A stretch of DNA of 64,000 nt from Caenorhabditis remanei (Eukaryota > Nematoda > Chromadorea > Rhabditida > Rhabditidae): assembly GCF_010183535.1 (NCBI RefSeq), contig NC_071331.1, positions 14,012,001 through 14,076,000 of the forward strand, in the 5' to 3' direction. This document shows, piece after piece, positions 62,027-64,000 of this stretch. The translations under genes and the position numbers were made by a program. Every line of letters starts with the position of its first letter. Within the stretch, counting starts at the first letter, position 1. The notes under the pieces were generated by a model. The model saw only the letters and a list, made by a program, of their open reading frames with translations, was not told the DNA's origin and did not search any database.

Positions 62027-64000
62027 TCAATCTTCCTTCGAGGATACTGTACTGCGTGGTGAAACTTCTGATGACGATGTCTGAAATCTACATTCCAGCA
62101 AATAAACCTTCATAAACCACTTACGCTATTGCCTCGTTCTTCGAATCGTTTCCTATGGAGCACACTCGCTGCATACAACATAGATGCTACTTTACTTTTG
62201 TGGTCCTCTTCCTAAAAAATTAATAGATTATTATGAGAAAAAAATTCGGGAACTCACTCCGTGGAGTTCTTCATGATCTGTCGAGCTATGGCCATGACCA
62301 TGTCCGTGTCCGTGTCCATGGGTTATATTCACTCTTGGTTCTCCTAGTTGGAAATAACCCATATTCAAGTATCTTTGAAGGAATTCCAGATAACATCCGG
62401 AGACAGTAAATGCGAAGAGATAATCAGCAGGGAACAGTGTTTGAGTGAATATCATGCAGATGAGAGTGGTGCTTGAGAATCTGAAAACCTTTCGTGTTAT
62501 TGAAAAGTGTTTTCTTAGAAAACGTACGGGAATTTTTCGTCAGTGAGTTGATATTTGATAAGTGATGTTTGGAAAAAAGTGACTCCAAAGTGAATCCAAG
62601 CAAGAAGAAGGCCCGCGAGACATGCCAGAGGCAAAAATCTTTTAGTTGCAATACAATCTTTGTCTGAGAGTGCAAGCAGTCTTCGAACTGCAAAGTACTG
62701 TAGCCATTGTGTTAACTGTAAAAAGTTCATTCCTTTTTACGAATTGAGTTGAGTGTGACTCACTTGAACCATAACTAAATCAACATTCTGAATGACTGCA
62801 TCTGACCATATTATGAATCCATCAACTCTCTGATATTCAATTTCCACAGATTGCAAGATCTGCAACATATTTCATTTCGTTTTCTCTTCCATTTCACACA
62901 CATTTGCTAAAGTTCAGAAACAAAGGATGGTTCCTGTTATCTATTGAAATGATCCAATAAAAAACTGTGTCTTGACTGTCAACAGAATCCAAAAAATCAC
63001 ACCTATAAAGTTGCTCTCCGAACCGGAATGATAACGGAATTCAGGAATACGAATAGGGATGCTTGAAAAATTTTGAACACTTACCAGCTTGATGAGAAGA
63101 ACGACACAGCAGCCGAATAGAATTGAAATATCTCCTCTTGCATGTGCTTTGTGATGAGCATCGAGACGTTCGTTTGGAATTGTTCTCGAGAAGGCATAGA
63201 GCTGAAATCGCATCAACTTAGAAACTTATTCTAAGAAAAAATTTAACCAGAAACACGATTTTTTTCGATTCCGGGGTTTCATTCTCTTGTTTTTACTCAC
63301 CGCTCCGAAGAAAAACACTTGGCAAACATTTGCAGCCAAATTGATGTAATCATTGGTCATATAATGCTCATCCACCAATTCATCAAAATCTGAAAAGACC
63401 TGAATCATTTTTAAAGTTCAAGATCATTTACCTATAGTGTAGTAAAAATAAAAAAGCCATTTGAGTGCGGACATAATCATGACGATTGGAGAGATAAGAA
63501 CAAAGAAAGCGACAAGATACTTGCTGACAATCAGTGGCTTATTTTCGAGAGCAGGATGTTCCACGTAGACTCGAGAGACATCTTTCATGAATTCACGGAG
63601 CATTCCACGAACGCCTTCTTTTCTCTGGAGTTTTCAAGGTCAAGATTAGTCTAAGCAACCGAAAGCCAACCTTCATTCTTTTCTCTATATCTTCTGCTCT
63701 CTCTTCTGCTCCTCCACATGCTAACCAATGAGTTACAAGAAGGATTGGGAAGAATTCAGAAGCACAAGAAATTATTGAAGATGACAGAAGTCCCTTGTTA
63801 ATATAATACCACATTTTCTGGGTTCCATGAAGCTCCGAAGCTGGATTACACTCGTAATGTCGTTTGATAACTGGACACCAGTACCCTTCTAATTCTTTTC
63901 TTTGGCACAACTCCTGAGATTCACTTTAAACAAAGACATACCAAACAAACTTACTTGATGACTCAAATATCCTTTGTAAATGACAACTTTCATCCAAACA
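62027..64000 (-). CDS. Multi-pass membrane protein of unknown family (3' part, 5' end outside window)
   Basis: Partial gene; the N-terminus lies beyond the window edge. Exons seen: >64000-63955, 63913-63671, 63624-63432, 63389-63301, 63201-63085, 62859-62764, 62715-62528, 62480-62258, 62211-62125, 62080-62027, coding about 445 residues with consistent phase throughout. Several hydrophobic helices are evident: LLSSSIISCASEFFPILLVT, YLVAFFVLISPIVMIM, a cysteine-containing ISILFGCCVVLLIKL, RFLPLACLAGLLLAWIHFG and LICMIFTQTLFPADYLFAF. Conserved-looking acidic and aromatic loops (FIIWSDAVIQNVDLVMVQ) lie between them. A run of alternating Gly-His (GHGHGHGHGHGH) precedes a charged, Ser-rich cytoplasmic-like tail ending SSKED. 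I do not recognise the family; a channel or transporter is possible. The His run could bind metal, but simple-repeat expansion is equally likely. Confidence 0.7.

Overview
The window looks like nuclear DNA of a nematode of the genus Caenorhabditis, most likely C. elegans. Small genes are cut by very short introns ending in TTTCAG. Replication-dependent histone genes sit in divergent pairs with the GGCCCT-CTTT-AGGGCC 3' stem-loop. The gene set includes nematode-typical DUF273 and EGF-plus-ASC proteins, and small TA-flanked transposons lie in introns. From memory only, the combination of an egas-type channel gene next to one H2A/H2B/H4/H3 set and a PTPDC1-like plus MOB pair suggests the F55G1/T12B3 part of C. 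elegans chromosome IV. This could not be checked here. All multi-exon models below were built by hand from splice sites and reading phase, and every complete model closes to a whole number of codons.

Layout. 60-2534 (-) is a PiT-type sodium/phosphate cotransporter, followed by about 6.5 kb without a convincing gene. 9016-10100 (+) is a MOB3-type kinase activator, convergent with a minus-strand cluster. Between them lies a 418-bp hairpin transposon. The minus-strand cluster, in transcription order, is a GDE1-like glycerophosphodiester phosphodiesterase (20179-18970), two tandem SLC22-like transporters (18684-17048 and 16900-14924), a worm-type tyrosine phosphatase (14641-13456) and a PTPDC1-like phosphatase (12959-10808). 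Gaps of 148 to 497 bp allow, but do not prove, an operon. A 10-kb pyrimidine-rich gene desert follows, then an orphan rhodopsin-like receptor (30319-32951, +).

34998-45902 (+) is a 23-exon gene for a predicted 2,390-residue secreted Pro/Ser/Thr-rich protein with a Gly/Cys-rich tail. A tRNA-Trp gene lies in its first intron. 46364-50690 holds four core histone genes as two divergent pairs (H2A/H2B and H4/H3), separated by a nested transposon. 51249-52675 (+) is a DUF273 glycosyltransferase-like membrane protein. 54827-56909 (+) encodes a tail-anchored protein with two possible first exons. 57003-61756 (-) is an EGF plus DEG/ENaC (EGAS) protein with a signal peptide at the N-terminus. 62027 to the window edge (-) is the 3' part of a multi-pass membrane protein.

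There is no single new pathway. The points most worth a second look are the EGAS protein whose signal peptide seems to replace the first channel helix, the transposon nested inside another transposon in the histone cluster, a hAT-like MITE placed exactly after a splice-donor GT, the shared promoter code of the histone pairs, and a possible dibasic processing site at the end of the giant matrix-like protein.
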